64,000 nucleotides of DNA from positions 2,976,001 to 3,040,000 of the forward strand of contig NZ_CP039424.1 of the NCBI RefSeq assembly GCF_005877055.1, in the 5' to 3' direction. Below are positions 1-8,807 of the stretch, piece after piece. The DNA is from Citricoccus sp. SGAir0253 (GTDB taxonomy: Bacteria > Actinomycetota > Actinomycetes > Actinomycetales > Micrococcaceae). Within the stretch, counting starts at the first letter, position 1, and each line of letters begins with the position of its first letter. A program made the translations under genes and the position numbers. The notes under the pieces are model-generated. The model did no database searches. It was not told the origin of the DNA and saw only the letters and a list, made by a program, of their open reading frames with translations.

Positions 1-1
1 C

Positions 2-769
2 GCGGCCGCCGCCCTGCTGCTGGACCTGGCGACGGCGAGCGGCCGGGCCCCGCGCCGGCCGGCCGGCCGCCGCGGCCGGATCGCCCCGGACCTCGCCTCC
101 GCTTCCCTGGACGAGCTCGTCGAGGCCGGGCTGGCCGACGTCGAGGGCGTCCTCACCGCGCAGGGGCGCACGGTCACCGCGCCGCTGCGGCAGCCGGCGG
201 GACGGGCCACCCTGACGGCCCACCACCGCGGCCGGGAGTCCCGGCTCGCCCTGTTCCACGGCGCGGAGGGACAGACGCTGCTGCTCGGGCAGGGGTCCGT
301 GGGCGAGGACCTGCTCCGCGGCCCCGGACCGCGCGTCCCCGGCGTCCACGTCGCCGGGGACGCCCCCGGCACCGGCGCCACCCGCCTGGACTTCCTCCCC
401 GTCTGGCTCACGGCGTCCGTGGCCGCGGCCTGGCTCGGGCTGGGCCCGGCCTGGGTCACCGACACCGGCACCGCGACCGTGGCCTTCGAGGACTTCGACT
501 CCCGCATCCGCGACGTGACGCCGCCGCCCGCGGGGCTGCCGACCGCGCTGGCCCTGGCCTGGACGGAACCGTGGGTGGTGTGGCAGGCCGAGGGCGACGG
601 CGGCTCGGTCACCTACCTGGACGCCGGGGAGTCCGGCCACCACCTCGTGGAGTCCGACGGCGCCGGGAACGTGCTGCTGACCCCCGTCCCGGCGCGCAAC
701 GTCTACCGCCACCTGGCCGCCGTGCTCGGTCCGGCCGGCGCGGGCTACGGCGTGGCCCGCGCGGACTGA
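2..769 (+). CDS. Hypothetical protein, 5' end cut by window start
   Basis: The reading frame is open from base 2 to the TGA at 767-769, so the true start lies upstream of the window. About 255 residues are visible. They are Ala/Gly/Leu-rich with no signal peptide, no clear membrane segment and no motif I recognise. A GTG at 299 could be read as a start, but coding continues well upstream in the same frame with the same codon bias, so I treat it as internal. The gene converges on the RamB-type regulator, leaving only about 55 bases between the stops. Overall composition slightly recalls actinobacterial ESX-associated proteins, but I cannot support that assignment. Confidence 0.6.
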   Translation, partial: AAAALLLDLATASGRAPRRPAGRRGRIAPDLASASLDELVEAGLADVEGVLTAQGRTVTAPLRQPAGRATLTAHHRGRESRLALFHGAEGQTLLLGQGSVGEDLLRGPGPRVPGVHVAGDAPGTGATRLDFLPVWLTASVAAAWLGLGPAWVTDTGTATVAFEDFDSRIRDVTPPPAGLPTALALAWTEPWVVWQAEGDGGSVTYLDAGESGHHLVESDGAGNVLLTPVPARNVYRHLAAVLGPAGAGYGVARAD

Positions 770-824
770 CGGCGGGGTCCCCCACCCGACAGGCTCGCCT
801 CCGGGACTCCCGGACTCCGGCGCC

Positions 825-2327
825 CTACCCCTCGTACCCCTCCTGGGCGCGCAGGAACTCGAAGACCTCCACCTCGTCCACGCCGGGGAACGCGCCGGAG
901 GGCATGGCCGCCAGCAGGTGGGCGTTGGCGCGGGCGGCCGGCCACGCGTGGCCGCCCCAGTCCGCCTCCAGGTCCGGGGACGGCAGCCGACAGCACGTGG
1001 GGTCCGGGCAGCGGGACACGGAGCGGGCGGTGGTGTCCTTGCCGCGGAACCACCGGGCGGCGTCGAAGGGCACGCCGATGGACAGCGAGTAGAAGCCGGA
1101 GGAGTGCCCCTCCACCACGGCGGTGCACCAGTAGGTGCCGGCCGGGGTGTCCGTGTACTGGTTGAACGCCCGGAACCGGTCGCCCACGCCGAAGACCTCG
1201 CGCGAGGTCCAGTTCCGGCACACCTGCTGGCCCTCGATGGCGCCGGTGTGGTCGGCCGGGAAGGAGACGCCGTCGTTCTCGTAGGCCTTGTGGATGATCC
1301 CGGACTCGTGCACCTTCTGGAAGTGGCAGGTGATCCCCAGGTGCTCGGTGGCCAGGTTGGTGAACCGGTGGGCCGCGGACTCGTAGGAGACCCCGAACGC
1401 GTCCCGGACGTCCTCGATGGCCAGGTCCCGCTCCGCCTTCGCGCCCTTCAGGAACTTCACCGTCTCCTTCTGCGGCATCATCAGCGCCGCGGCGAAGTAG
1501 TTGGTGTAGACCCGCTGGCGCAGGAACTCCGAGTAGTCCTCCGGCTCGCCGTGGCCCAGGACGTAGGCGCCGATGGCCTGCAGCAGCACGGAGCGCTGGT
1601 CGTGGTCCGGCGTGCGGGCCCGGGAGAGGTAGAAGCGGCGGTTCTTCAGGTCCGTCACCGACCGGGTGGAGTGCGGCAGGTTGGCCACGGAGCGCACGGA
1701 GAAGCCGAGGTGCTCGGCGAGGTCCGCGGCGGCGTGGTGGCTCAGCGGCCCCCCGGAGTGCCCGACGGCGTCCAGCAGCTCCTGCGCCTGGCGCTCCAGT
1801 TCCGGGTAGTGGTTGTTCCGCTCCTTCATCTCCTGGCGCAGCTCGGCATTGGCCCGCCGGGCCTCCTCCGGAGTGGCGGCCTGCTCCTCCATGCGGCGGT
1901 TGAGCTCGGCCTCCAGCCCGGCGATGACCTCCAGGACCTCGGTGGGCGTGCGCGGGGAGATCTTGATCTGCGGCAGGCCCAGGCTGGCGTAGTGGGCGGT
2001 GCGCTGGGCCTTCTCGACGGCGATCTCCAGTGCCGCGCGGCGGCTCGGCGCCTCGGCGGCCAGCAGGTCCTCCACCGAGGTGCCGTGCAGGGCGGCCAGC
2101 CGGGACAGCAGGGTCAGCCGGGGCTCGCGCTTGCCGTTCTCGATGAGGGAGAGATGCGAGCCGGTGGCGCCCACGGCCTCCGCGGCCTGGTCGAGGGTCA
2201 GCCCGGCGGCCTTGCGCAGGTGGCGCAGGCGGCGGCCCAGCACCACGGGGTCCAGGGCCTCCGGCGCGGCGGCGGGCTGGGGACGGTCCGGTCGGTCGAC
2301 ACGGGGAGCAGCAGAGGTGATCGCCAT
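825..2327 (-). CDS. RamB/ScfR-type XRE-family transcriptional regulator
   Basis: A protein of about 500 residues with an XRE helix-turn-helix at roughly residues 30-84 (GLTLDQAAEAVGATGSHLSLIENG), a charged helical linker, an IrrE/DUF955-like domain around 230-330 and a C-terminal short-chain-fatty-acid-regulator domain with Cys residues (CPDPTCCRLPSP) near 440. This architecture is that of RamB/ScfR regulators of acetate and propionate metabolism in actinobacteria. The HExxH motif of the IrrE-like domain is absent here (AIGAYVLGH), so peptidase activity is unlikely. ATG 2327 is preceded by an in-frame GTG at 2330, and the SD is weak. None of its usual targets (glyoxylate or methylcitrate genes) lie nearby, so the regulated genes are unknown. 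Confidence 0.85.
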   Translation of the reverse strand: MAITSAAPRVDRPDRPQPAAAPEALDPVVLGRRLRHLRKAAGLTLDQAAEAVGATGSHLSLIENGKREPRLTLLSRLAALHGTSVEDLLAAEAPSRRAALEIAVEKAQRTAHYASLGLPQIKISPRTPTEVLEVIAGLEAELNRRMEEQAATPEEARRANAELRQEMKERNNHYPELERQAQELLDAVGHSGGPLSHHAAADLAEHLGFSVRSVANLPHSTRSVTDLKNRRFYLSRARTPDHDQRSVLLQAIGAYVLGHGEPEDYSEFLRQRVYTNYFAAALMMPQKETVKFLKGAKAERDLAIEDVRDAFGVSYESAAHRFTNLATEHLGITCHFQKVHESGIIHKAYENDGVSFPADHTGAIEGQQVCRNWTSREVFGVGDRFRAFNQYTDTPAGTYWCTAVVEGHSSGFYSLSIGVPFDAARWFRGKDTTARSVSRCPDPTCCRLPSPDLEADWGGHAWPAARANAHLLAAMPSGAFPGVDEVEVFEFLRAQEGYEG

Positions 2328-2391
2328 CACCCCATGCTAGTCAAATCACCACGCTTTCCAGAAGCATGCCCGCCTTGGCTGCCTCAGCGAG

Positions 2392-2413
2392 GTCAAGAGG
2401 CGAGCCTCTTGAC
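2392..2413. promoter_or_regulatory. 22-bp perfect inverted repeat upstream of the RamB-type gene
   Basis: GTCAAGAGGC, a 2-base centre, then GCCTCTTGAC. It lies 65-86 bases upstream of the regulator start and about 95 bases past the stop of the ZIP gene. It could be an autoregulatory operator, or a weak hairpin ending the ZIP transcript. There is no T run, which favours an operator. Confidence 0.45.
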
Positions 2414-2506
2414 GCCCGACCACAGTCCCGCGTCCCACGTTCCGTCGCGGCCCCGCCCTACGGAAGCCGTGGGCAAGGGGCCCGGAGGCCACGTCGCAGC
2501 GACGGC

Positions 2507-3298
2507 TCAGGCCAGGGACAGGGCATAGGACAACGCGAAGCCCGCCGTCGTGCTCAGGGCCACGGCGGGGCCTCCGTGCTCGTACGCCTCGGGCATCAGG
2601 GTGTCCGCCAGGGAGGCGATGACGGCCCCGGCCGCGAAGGCCAGGGGCAGCGAGATCGTCTCCGGGTCGCTGCTGGCCAGGGGGCCGGCTCCGAGGACGA
2701 CGGCCGCCACGAGCAGCGCCCCGCAGGCGGTCCAGAGCAGGACCACGCGGGTCCGGGACATGCCGCGCTCCCGCATCGAGGCGGCTCCCACGAGGGACTC
2801 GGGCAGGTTGGAGACGAAGATGGCGGCGAGCAGGGCCAGGCCGCCCGTGCCTTCCGTGAGCGAGACGCCGAGCGCCACGTTCTCCGGCACGCCGTCGAGG
2901 GTGACGGCGGCGAGCAGCGCGAGCCCGGCCGCCCCGCTGGCCGAGGCCGCCGTGGGCGCCGTCTCCTGCGCCGCGGCATCCGTGTCCAGCTTCGCGCTGC
3001 CCTGCTGCAGTTCGGCCTCGTTGCCCGCGGTGCCGGGCTGGGCCCACCGGTCGAGCAGTGCGCTGAGGGCCGTGAACACCGCGGCGCCGACGGCCAGGCC
3101 GATCACCGCGCGCCAGATGCCCCCGCGCTCGTAGGCGTCCTCGAAGAGCTCGAACGTCAGCGCCGTGATGAGCGCCCCGGCGGCGAAGGACAGCAGGATG
3201 GCCAGGAGGCGCTTGGGCAGGTCGACCCGGACCCCCACCAGCGCGCCGATGACGAGCGCGCTGGAGGCGATGACACCGAAGATGAACGGCCCCGTCAT
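2507..3298 (-). CDS. ZIP-family divalent metal transporter
   Basis: A protein of about 263 residues with roughly eight hydrophobic segments. TM4 carries DGVPENVALG and TM5 carries SNLPESLVGA, the paired metal-site motifs of the ZIP family. In GufA-like ZIPs the first motif begins with His (HNxPEG); here it is Asp, so metal preference cannot be read from sequence. ZIP proteins move zinc or similar cations into the cytoplasm. The start at 3298 (MTGPFIFGV) is chosen because the first membrane segment begins there; a longer frame to 3361 adds only Pro/Arg-rich residues. A poorly hydrophobic loop of about 45 residues separates TM3 and TM4, as is usual in this family. Confidence 0.85.
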   Translation of the reverse strand: MTGPFIFGVIASSALVIGALVGVRVDLPKRLLAILLSFAAGALITALTFELFEDAYERGGIWRAVIGLAVGAAVFTALSALLDRWAQPGTAGNEAELQQGSAKLDTDAAAQETAPTAASASGAAGLALLAAVTLDGVPENVALGVSLTEGTGGLALLAAIFVSNLPESLVGAASMRERGMSRTRVVLLWTACGALLVAAVVLGAGPLASSDPETISLPLAFAAGAVIASLADTLMPEAYEHGGPAVALSTTAGFALSYALSLA

Positions 3299-3584
3299 GG
3301 CGTCAGTGTAGGTCCTGGGCCGTGCCTGGGGAGGGGCTGGGCGACCGGTGGCCGGGATCACCGGCAGGCACGCCGCCCGGCCTCCCGGATGACGCCGCGC
3401 GACGTCCGATGACGGCGACGGAGGGCCAGGATGACGGCATCCGGCGCCGGGAGGCCGGACATGACGTCACGTTCCGACGAGGTGGCCGGTGACCGGGCGC
3501 GGGACGACACTGGGCCTCCGGTCCCCTCCGCGGGGTCCGTTCCCCCGACTCCTGTCACTCAAGGGCTCCCCCGAAGGACTCACC
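3299..3584. other. Intergenic region between divergent ZIP and symporter genes
   Basis: 286 bases with no supported gene. It must hold the promoters for the ZIP gene (minus) and the symporter pair (plus). I see short GATGACG-type repeats near 3389-3437 but no convincing -35/-10 pair. Confidence 0.4.
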
Positions 3585-3830
3585 ATGACCACTCGACCCC
3601 ACGATGCTCCCCCGGTCCAGCGTCCGGGGAGGATCGCCGCGCGCCTGCTCCTCGCCGCCGGCTTCGCGGCCGCGCTCCTGCCCGTCCTCCACTGGTCCCT
3701 CGGCAGCGCGGTGACCGCCATGGCCTACCTCGTGGGCACCGCCGCCCTGGTCACCGTGGGCATCATCGCCGTGTACCTCGCCGAGCACCCCCGCACGGGT
3801 GGCTCCGCGGTGGACGGAGGGGAGCGGTGA
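3585..3830 (+). CDS. Small two-helix membrane protein paired with a symporter
   Basis: An 81-residue protein with two predicted membrane helices (about residues 15-35 and 42-65) and hydrophilic ends. The ATG at 3585 follows a GAAGGACT Shine-Dalgarno; a longer frame from 3489 is not hydrophobic and lacks this SD. Its stop TGA overlaps the GTG start of the sodium:solute symporter by four bases, so the two are translationally coupled. Small two-TM proteins are often encoded just upstream of SSS-family permeases, where they are presumed to be subunits or stability factors. That role is inferred from position; I cannot assign it to a named DUF. Confidence 0.75.
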   Translation: MTTRPHDAPPVQRPGRIAARLLLAAGFAAALLPVLHWSLGSAVTAMAYLVGTAALVTVGIIAVYLAEHPRTGGSAVDGGER

Positions 3831-5374
3831 ACATGCTCATCGGATACGGGGCCATCGCGTTCTTCCTGGCGCTCGTCGTCACGGTCCTCGAACGCACGCG
3901 CGTGCGGTCCTCGGGGTTCAGCGACTACACCACGGGCGGGCGGTCCTTCGGCCCCTGGTTCCAGGCGATGTCCTTCCTCAACACGTGGCTGGCCGGGTCC
4001 GTGTTCATCTCCTTCGCCGGGATGGTCGCCGGGGGCGGCGTCATCGGCTTCTACCTCGTCTTCTACTCGTTGCTGGCGCTGGCCCTCATGTTCTTCATGG
4101 CGCGGCCCGTCCACGTGTGGGGCAAGCGCTTCGACCTGCGGACCCAGGCGGAACTGCTGGGCTTCCGCTACGGGTCCCGCGCCGTGCGCCGCACCGCGGG
4201 GCTGATCGCGCTCCTCGCCGCCTTCCCGTGGATCGTGCTGGGCATGCAGTCGCTCGGGCTGGTCTTCGTCCACCTCGGCTTCGGCGCGGTGCCCGCCGTC
4301 GTCGCGATCGTGCTGAGCATCCTCGTGCTCTCCGTCCGGCAGGTGTGGACGGTGCGGATGGGCATGCGCGGGGTGGTCATCTCGGACATGGTCCAGGGCA
4401 TCGTCGCCTACGGCGTGGGCCTCGTGGTGATCGTGGGCCTGCTGGCGTACCTGCTCACCCACGGCCACGGCTTCGACGCCGTCCCGGAGGGCCACTTCCT
4501 GCTCCCCGGGCCGGGCAGCGAGGCCGGCCCGCTCTACTTCTTCTCCCTGGTCCTCGTGGGCGCCCTCGGCGGCTGGTGCTGGCCGGACGTGTTCGTCCGA
4601 CTGTTCACCGCCCGCAGCACCGAGGCCATCCAGAGGTCCACCGCCCTGTCCGCGCCCATCCTGATGGCGTTCGCCACGGGGCTGTGCACCGTGGCGCTGC
4701 TCGGGACCTCCTTCCCGGGCGTGGCCGAGGACCCGAACGCGGTGTGGTTCATCGTCGCGTCCGTGGGCGGGCCGGCCCTCGTGGCCCTGGCCGGCGTGAT
4801 CGTGCTGGCCGCGACCATGGGCAACATCGACGCGCTCATCCAGGCCTCCAGCGCCCAGTTGTCCAACGACTTCGCCCGGACCGTCCCGGACGCCCAGGGC
4901 CAGGGCGAGACCCGCCTGGCCAAGGTCGGCACCGCCGTCATCACGCTGGCCGCCGCGGTCTGCGCGCTCGTCTGGCTCGAGTCGCCGGCCCTGTACATGC
5001 TGGCGATCGTCTCCTACGCCGGGATCGTGCAGCTCGGTCCCACGCTGTACCTGGGCCTGTTCTGGCGGCGCGGGACGGCCGTGGCGGCCGTGGCCTCCAT
5101 GGTGGCCGGCATCGGCACGGCGGCGGTGCTGCAGGTGCTCTACCCCACCTCCGTGCCCTGGCTCGGCGGGGCGACCTCCGGCCTCGTGGGACTGGTGGTC
5201 AACACCATCGTGTACGTCGCATGCGCCTACCTGCTCCCGGCCGCTCCCGCGGAGCGACTCCGGGTGGACGCCCTGTTCGCCCAGCTCGCCGACGCGGAGC
5301 CCGCGCCGTCGGGCAGCCCCACGCCGGTCACGGCCGGGGACGAGGATCCCCGACTGGACCCCGTCGGTCGCTGA
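3827..5374 (+). CDS. Sodium:solute symporter (SSS family)
   Basis: A 515-residue protein with about 13 membrane helices and SSS-family features: an N-terminal segment with YTTGGRSFGPWFQAMSFLNTW, then SGVF/SVFISFAGM-like sequence in TM2, and a late helix with GNIDALIQASSAQLSNDF. Members import small carboxylates, amino acids or osmolytes with Na+. GTG 3827 is chosen because it overlaps the preceding stop and has GGAGGGGAG just upstream. The neighbouring GlcD-type oxidase suggests a 2-hydroxyacid such as lactate or glycolate as a possible substrate, but that is inference; pantothenate- and proline-type carriers look similar. Confidence 0.88.
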   Translation: MNMLIGYGAIAFFLALVVTVLERTRVRSSGFSDYTTGGRSFGPWFQAMSFLNTWLAGSVFISFAGMVAGGGVIGFYLVFYSLLALALMFFMARPVHVWGKRFDLRTQAELLGFRYGSRAVRRTAGLIALLAAFPWIVLGMQSLGLVFVHLGFGAVPAVVAIVLSILVLSVRQVWTVRMGMRGVVISDMVQGIVAYGVGLVVIVGLLAYLLTHGHGFDAVPEGHFLLPGPGSEAGPLYFFSLVLVGALGGWCWPDVFVRLFTARSTEAIQRSTALSAPILMAFATGLCTVALLGTSFPGVAEDPNAVWFIVASVGGPALVALAGVIVLAATMGNIDALIQASSAQLSNDFARTVPDAQGQGETRLAKVGTAVITLAAAVCALVWLESPALYMLAIVSYAGIVQLGPTLYLGLFWRRGTAVAAVASMVAGIGTAAVLQVLYPTSVPWLGGATSGLVGLVVNTIVYVACAYLLPAAPAERLRVDALFAQLADAEPAPSGSPTPVTAGDEDPRLDPVGR

Positions 5375-5390
5375 CGCCCCGGGGCGGCAT

Positions 5391-5419
5391 CCCGGCCGGG
5401 GCCTCAGGCCCCGGCCGGG
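5391..5419. terminator. Bidirectional hairpin between convergent genes
   Basis: A 13-bp GC stem (CCCGGCCGGGGCC with its complement) around a 3-base loop. The loop is the stop codon of the minus-strand FAD oxidase. It lies just past the symporter stop, with no T run. It probably ends the symporter transcript. Confidence 0.55.
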
Positions 5420-6795
5420 AACACCTTCCCCGGGTTCATGATCCCCTGCGGGTCGAAGACCTGCTTGATCCGCCGGGACAGCTCATACTGGTCTTCGCCC
5501 AGCTCGTCCTGGAGCCACGCCCGCTTCAGCAGGCCCACGCCGTGCTCGCCGGTGAGCGTGCCGCCCAGCTCGAGGGCCAGGCCGAAGACCTCCCCGGCGG
5601 CCTCCCAGATGTGGTGCGGGACCTCGCGGTCCGTGAAGACGAAGGTCGGGTGCAGGTTGCCGTCACCGGCGTGCGCCGTCGTCGGGATGGCCACCTGGTA
5701 CCGCTCCTCGATGCGCCGGATGGCGGTGAAGGCCTCGGCGAGCCGGTCCCGCGGCACCGCGATGTCCTCCACCAGCAGCGTGCCCATCGCCTCCAGGGCC
5801 GGGAAGGCGCTGCGGCGCACGGCGACCAGCCGCTCGGACTCCGCGGGGTCCCGGGTGACGGCCACTCGGCCGCCGCCGGCCTCGGCGAGGGCGGCGATGC
5901 CGCGGGCCGCGTCCTCGGCGTCCGCCCCGTCGCACTGGACGAGGAGGTAGGACTCCGCGGCCGCCGTCGGGTCCTGGCCGCCAGCCGTGGCGATGGCCGT
6001 CAGGGTCCGGTCGTCCATGAGCTCCATGATCGCCGGGACGAAACCGTCCCGGACCACCGCGGAGGCCACGGCCGCCGCGGCGTCCACCGAGTCGAAGTAC
6101 GCGCCGATCGTCACGACGGTCCCGGAGCGCAGCGGCTGGAGCTTGAGCGTGCACTCCACGATGACGCCCAGGGTGCCCTCGGAGCCGATCATCAGCGCGC
6201 ACAGGTCGTAGCCGGTGACGCCCTTGACGGTGCGGTGGCCGACCGAGAGCAGCGTGCCGTCCGCCAGGACCACCTTCAGGGCGAGCACGGCCTCCCGGGT
6301 CACGCCGTACTTGGCGCACAGCAGCCCGCCGGCGTTCATGGCGATGTTGCCGCCCACCGTGGAGAAGTCCTTGCTCGCCGGGTCCGGCGGCCACCACAGG
6401 CCGTGCTCGGCCAGCAGGGCGTTCAGGTCCCCGTTGAGGATCCCGGGCTCGACGACGGCCAGCCGGTTCTCCGCGGAGACCTCCAGGACCCGGTCCATGT
6501 CCTCCAGCAGCAGGACGATCTCCCCGGGTCCGGCCACCGCGCCGCCGGCCAGGCCGGAGCCCGCGCCCCGGGTGACCACCGGGTGTCCGCCGCTCGAGGC
6601 GATGCGGCACACGGCCTGCACGTCCTCGATGCTCCGGGCGCGCACGCAGGCCAGGGGCACCCCGGCGGAGCGGTGGCCGGAGCGGTCGGTGGTGTACTCG
6701 GTGAGGGCGCCGGGGTCCTCGACCACCCGGCCGGGCAGGGCCTCGCGCAGGGCGCGCAGGACGTCGGCGGAGCGCTGGGAGGCGTCGGTGTCCAC
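5404..6795 (-). CDS. FAD-binding 2-hydroxyacid oxidase/dehydrogenase, GlcD type
   Basis: A 463-residue protein with a PCMH-type FAD-binding domain (about 35-215; motifs GAGSGLAGGAV and STVGGNIAMNAGG) and a C-terminal FAD-oxidase domain ending HAGDGNLHPTF and GTLTGEHGVGLLKR, which supplies the substrate/metal His residues. The family oxidises glycolate, D-lactate or related 2-hydroxyacids. It has no Fe-S domain of its own, and glcE/glcF partners are not adjacent. The start is a GTG at 6795. It converges with the SSS symporter across a hairpin, so the pair may take up and oxidise the same 2-hydroxyacid, but the sequence does not fix the substrate. Confidence 0.85.
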   Translation of the reverse strand: MDTDASQRSADVLRALREALPGRVVEDPGALTEYTTDRSGHRSAGVPLACVRARSIEDVQAVCRIASSGGHPVVTRGAGSGLAGGAVAGPGEIVLLLEDMDRVLEVSAENRLAVVEPGILNGDLNALLAEHGLWWPPDPASKDFSTVGGNIAMNAGGLLCAKYGVTREAVLALKVVLADGTLLSVGHRTVKGVTGYDLCALMIGSEGTLGVIVECTLKLQPLRSGTVVTIGAYFDSVDAAAAVASAVVRDGFVPAIMELMDDRTLTAIATAGGQDPTAAAESYLLVQCDGADAEDAARGIAALAEAGGGRVAVTRDPAESERLVAVRRSAFPALEAMGTLLVEDIAVPRDRLAEAFTAIRRIEERYQVAIPTTAHAGDGNLHPTFVFTDREVPHHIWEAAGEVFGLALELGGTLTGEHGVGLLKRAWLQDELGEDQYELSRRIKQVFDPQGIMNPGKVFPAGA

Positions 6796-6948
6796 GGTGG
6801 TCAGGGGTCCTTCCGGAGGGGCGGGGTCAAGGCGCTTTCAGGGCACAAGCCAACAGTGTGGATCATGGCACAGGTCACGGCGCGGGGCGGGGAGGACGTC
6901 GACGCGGCCTCCCCGCCCCGTGGCCCCGACGGGGTCAGGCCCCTCCGG

Positions 6949-8712
6949 CTACTCGCGGCACGCGAAGCTGTCGGCGGACTCGGTGTCCCCGCCGACGTAG
7001 ACCGCCACGGCCGGGTAGGCGCACAGCGGGCGGGAACGGTCCGTGGACCAGTCCGCCGGCAGCTGCGGGTTCGCCGGGTTCACCCACGCCTCGAGGCGGT
7101 CCGGACGCTCGCCGCGCTCCACCCAGTCGACCAGCGCGGCCAGGGAGTCGTGCTGGTCGGTGGCCGGGCCACCCTGCGTGTGCCCCATGCCGGGCACCTG
7201 GAAGTACTGGACGAAGTCCGAGGCGTCGCCGCCGTGGTGCGCCTCCAGGCCCCGGTACCACGCGGTGGTGTCCTCCATGGAGAAGACGCCGTCCGAGGCG
7301 CCGTGGATCACCATCATCTTCCCGCCACTGGCCTCCAGGTCCTCGAAGGCCAGGTCCGGGGGCGTCATGAACTCCATGGCACTCTCGGTGTAGGGACCCT
7401 CGGTGGCGTAGATGCGCTCGGCGGCGTCGTCCATGTCCAGGCCGAGCACGAAGTCGCGCAGGGCGCCCAGGGCCGGGGCGTAGGGCAGGGTGGAGAAGAT
7501 GTAGCCCACGGCCACGGAGTCACGGGAGAACGGGGAGCCGAACTTCCAGTCGGCCCACCCCGGCTGGACGAGCCCCGGGTCGTACGGGAAGGGGCTGTAG
7601 ATCTCCTCTCCGCCGCTGGTCCTCGCGCCGGCGAACACCTCGGCGACGACGGCCTTCTGCTCCGCGCTCAGGCACGTGCCGTCGCGCTCGCCCGTGCAGG
7701 TCGGCACGTCCTCGGCGACCGAGAACGCCTCCTGGCAGTCGTCGCTGGACTGCACGAGGCCGTCCTCGAGGCCGTCGAGGCCGTCGCACTCGGCAAGGAC
7801 CGCTCCGGCGAGCACCTGCCGTTCGGCCGGGGTGAGCGCCGAGGCGAGGTCCTCGGAGGTGGCCACCGTGTTCCACTGCTGGGCGCCCCACAGCTGGGCG
7901 ACGGCGGCCTGCGGGAGGTTGAACCCGGGCGCGACGGCCAGGAAGCCGTCGTACTCGTCCGCGTACCGGGAGGCGGCGACCATGGCGTGGCGGCCTCCGT
8001 TGGACGAGCCCGCGAAGTACGAGTGGTGCGGCGCGGCGCCGTAGGCCTCGGTCACCAGGGCCTTGGCCATGGGGGTCAACGTGCCGACGGCCTGGTAGCC
8101 GTAGTCCAGCCGGGCCTGCGGGTCCAGGCCGAAGGTGGGGTTCTGGGCGCCGGTGTGGCCGGCGTCGGAGCTCAGGACCGCCATGCCCAGCTGCAGTCCG
8201 CTGTCACTGCCGCCGGCCCGCCCGAGGGCGGTGGCCACGGAGCCGTCGAGCCCCCCGTTGCCCTGGTACAGGAAGCGACCGCTCCAGTGCATGGGCAGGC
8301 GCAGCTCGAAGCCGATGGCGTAGGCCTCCCCGTCCACCTCGCTGACCCGCTCGTTCATCCGCCCGGTGACGAGGCAGTGCTTGCCGATGCGCTCCCCGCG
8401 GTGGGTGAGCTCACCGGGCGGGACGATCTCCGCCGAGGTGATCTCGGTCGATGCGAAGTCGAAGTCCGCCAGCGCCTCGCACGTAGGCTTCGTCAGCGGG
8501 TGGACGGGCTTCCCGGACGTCGCCGCGAGGCCCGCCCTTTCGGCGGGTGCCGCGGGTCCGGCGCTCCAGGCCGGGGCCGCCGCGGAGCCGGCGAGCAGTC
8601 CGGCCGCGGCGAGGAGGCCGACGGCGGCCCTCAGCACCCGCCGGGGGCCCGTCACCGTGGGGCCGGGTGGGGAGGGGTCCACCGGTCGCGATGGTCGCCT
8701 GAAGTCATCCAT
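6949..8712 (-). CDS. Secreted tannase/feruloyl esterase-family hydrolase
   Basis: A 587-residue alpha/beta-hydrolase with a long N-region and hydrophobic signal (about residues 27-52, Ala-rich, likely cleaved near ASA/WSA). Catalytic candidates are Ser237 in GSSNGG, Asp474 in HGASDG and His511 in MGHTQGG. A Ca-binding-type loop, CDGLDGLEDGLV, lies at 309-320 in the lid. This is the tannase/feruloyl esterase/MHETase superfamily, which cleaves aryl-ester bonds outside the cell. The Cys pair that brackets the catalytic Ser and His in typical members (CS...HC) is missing here: Ser236 and Thr512 occupy those places. ATG 8712 has a GGGAGGGTGAC SD. It is divergent from a DUF3237 gene. Confidence 0.85.
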   Translation of the reverse strand: MDDFRRPSRPVDPSPPGPTVTGPRRVLRAAVGLLAAAGLLAGSAAAPAWSAGPAAPAERAGLAATSGKPVHPLTKPTCEALADFDFASTEITSAEIVPPGELTHRGERIGKHCLVTGRMNERVSEVDGEAYAIGFELRLPMHWSGRFLYQGNGGLDGSVATALGRAGGSDSGLQLGMAVLSSDAGHTGAQNPTFGLDPQARLDYGYQAVGTLTPMAKALVTEAYGAAPHHSYFAGSSNGGRHAMVAASRYADEYDGFLAVAPGFNLPQAAVAQLWGAQQWNTVATSEDLASALTPAERQVLAGAVLAECDGLDGLEDGLVQSSDDCQEAFSVAEDVPTCTGERDGTCLSAEQKAVVAEVFAGARTSGGEEIYSPFPYDPGLVQPGWADWKFGSPFSRDSVAVGYIFSTLPYAPALGALRDFVLGLDMDDAAERIYATEGPYTESAMEFMTPPDLAFEDLEASGGKMMVIHGASDGVFSMEDTTAWYRGLEAHHGGDASDFVQYFQVPGMGHTQGGPATDQHDSLAALVDWVERGERPDRLEAWVNPANPQLPADWSTDRSRPLCAYPAVAVYVGGDTESADSFACRE

Positions 8713-8807
8713 GTCACCCTCCCTTGTCCGCCGGCGCCGGAACCACCTCGATGGCTCGCGGGCCCGGCCCTGCGGGTCGGCGGTGCGCGGCCCGTGGAGG
8801 GGAGCCT

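Noticed and set aside
299-769. Complete 156-residue gene starting at GTG 299
   Set aside because: The frame is open upstream to base 2 with the same codon bias, so this is the end of a gene cut by the window.
825-1221. Alternative minus-strand frame inside the RamB-type gene
   Set aside because: Product is an Arg/Gly-rich shadow; the overlapping frame encodes the clear regulator domains.
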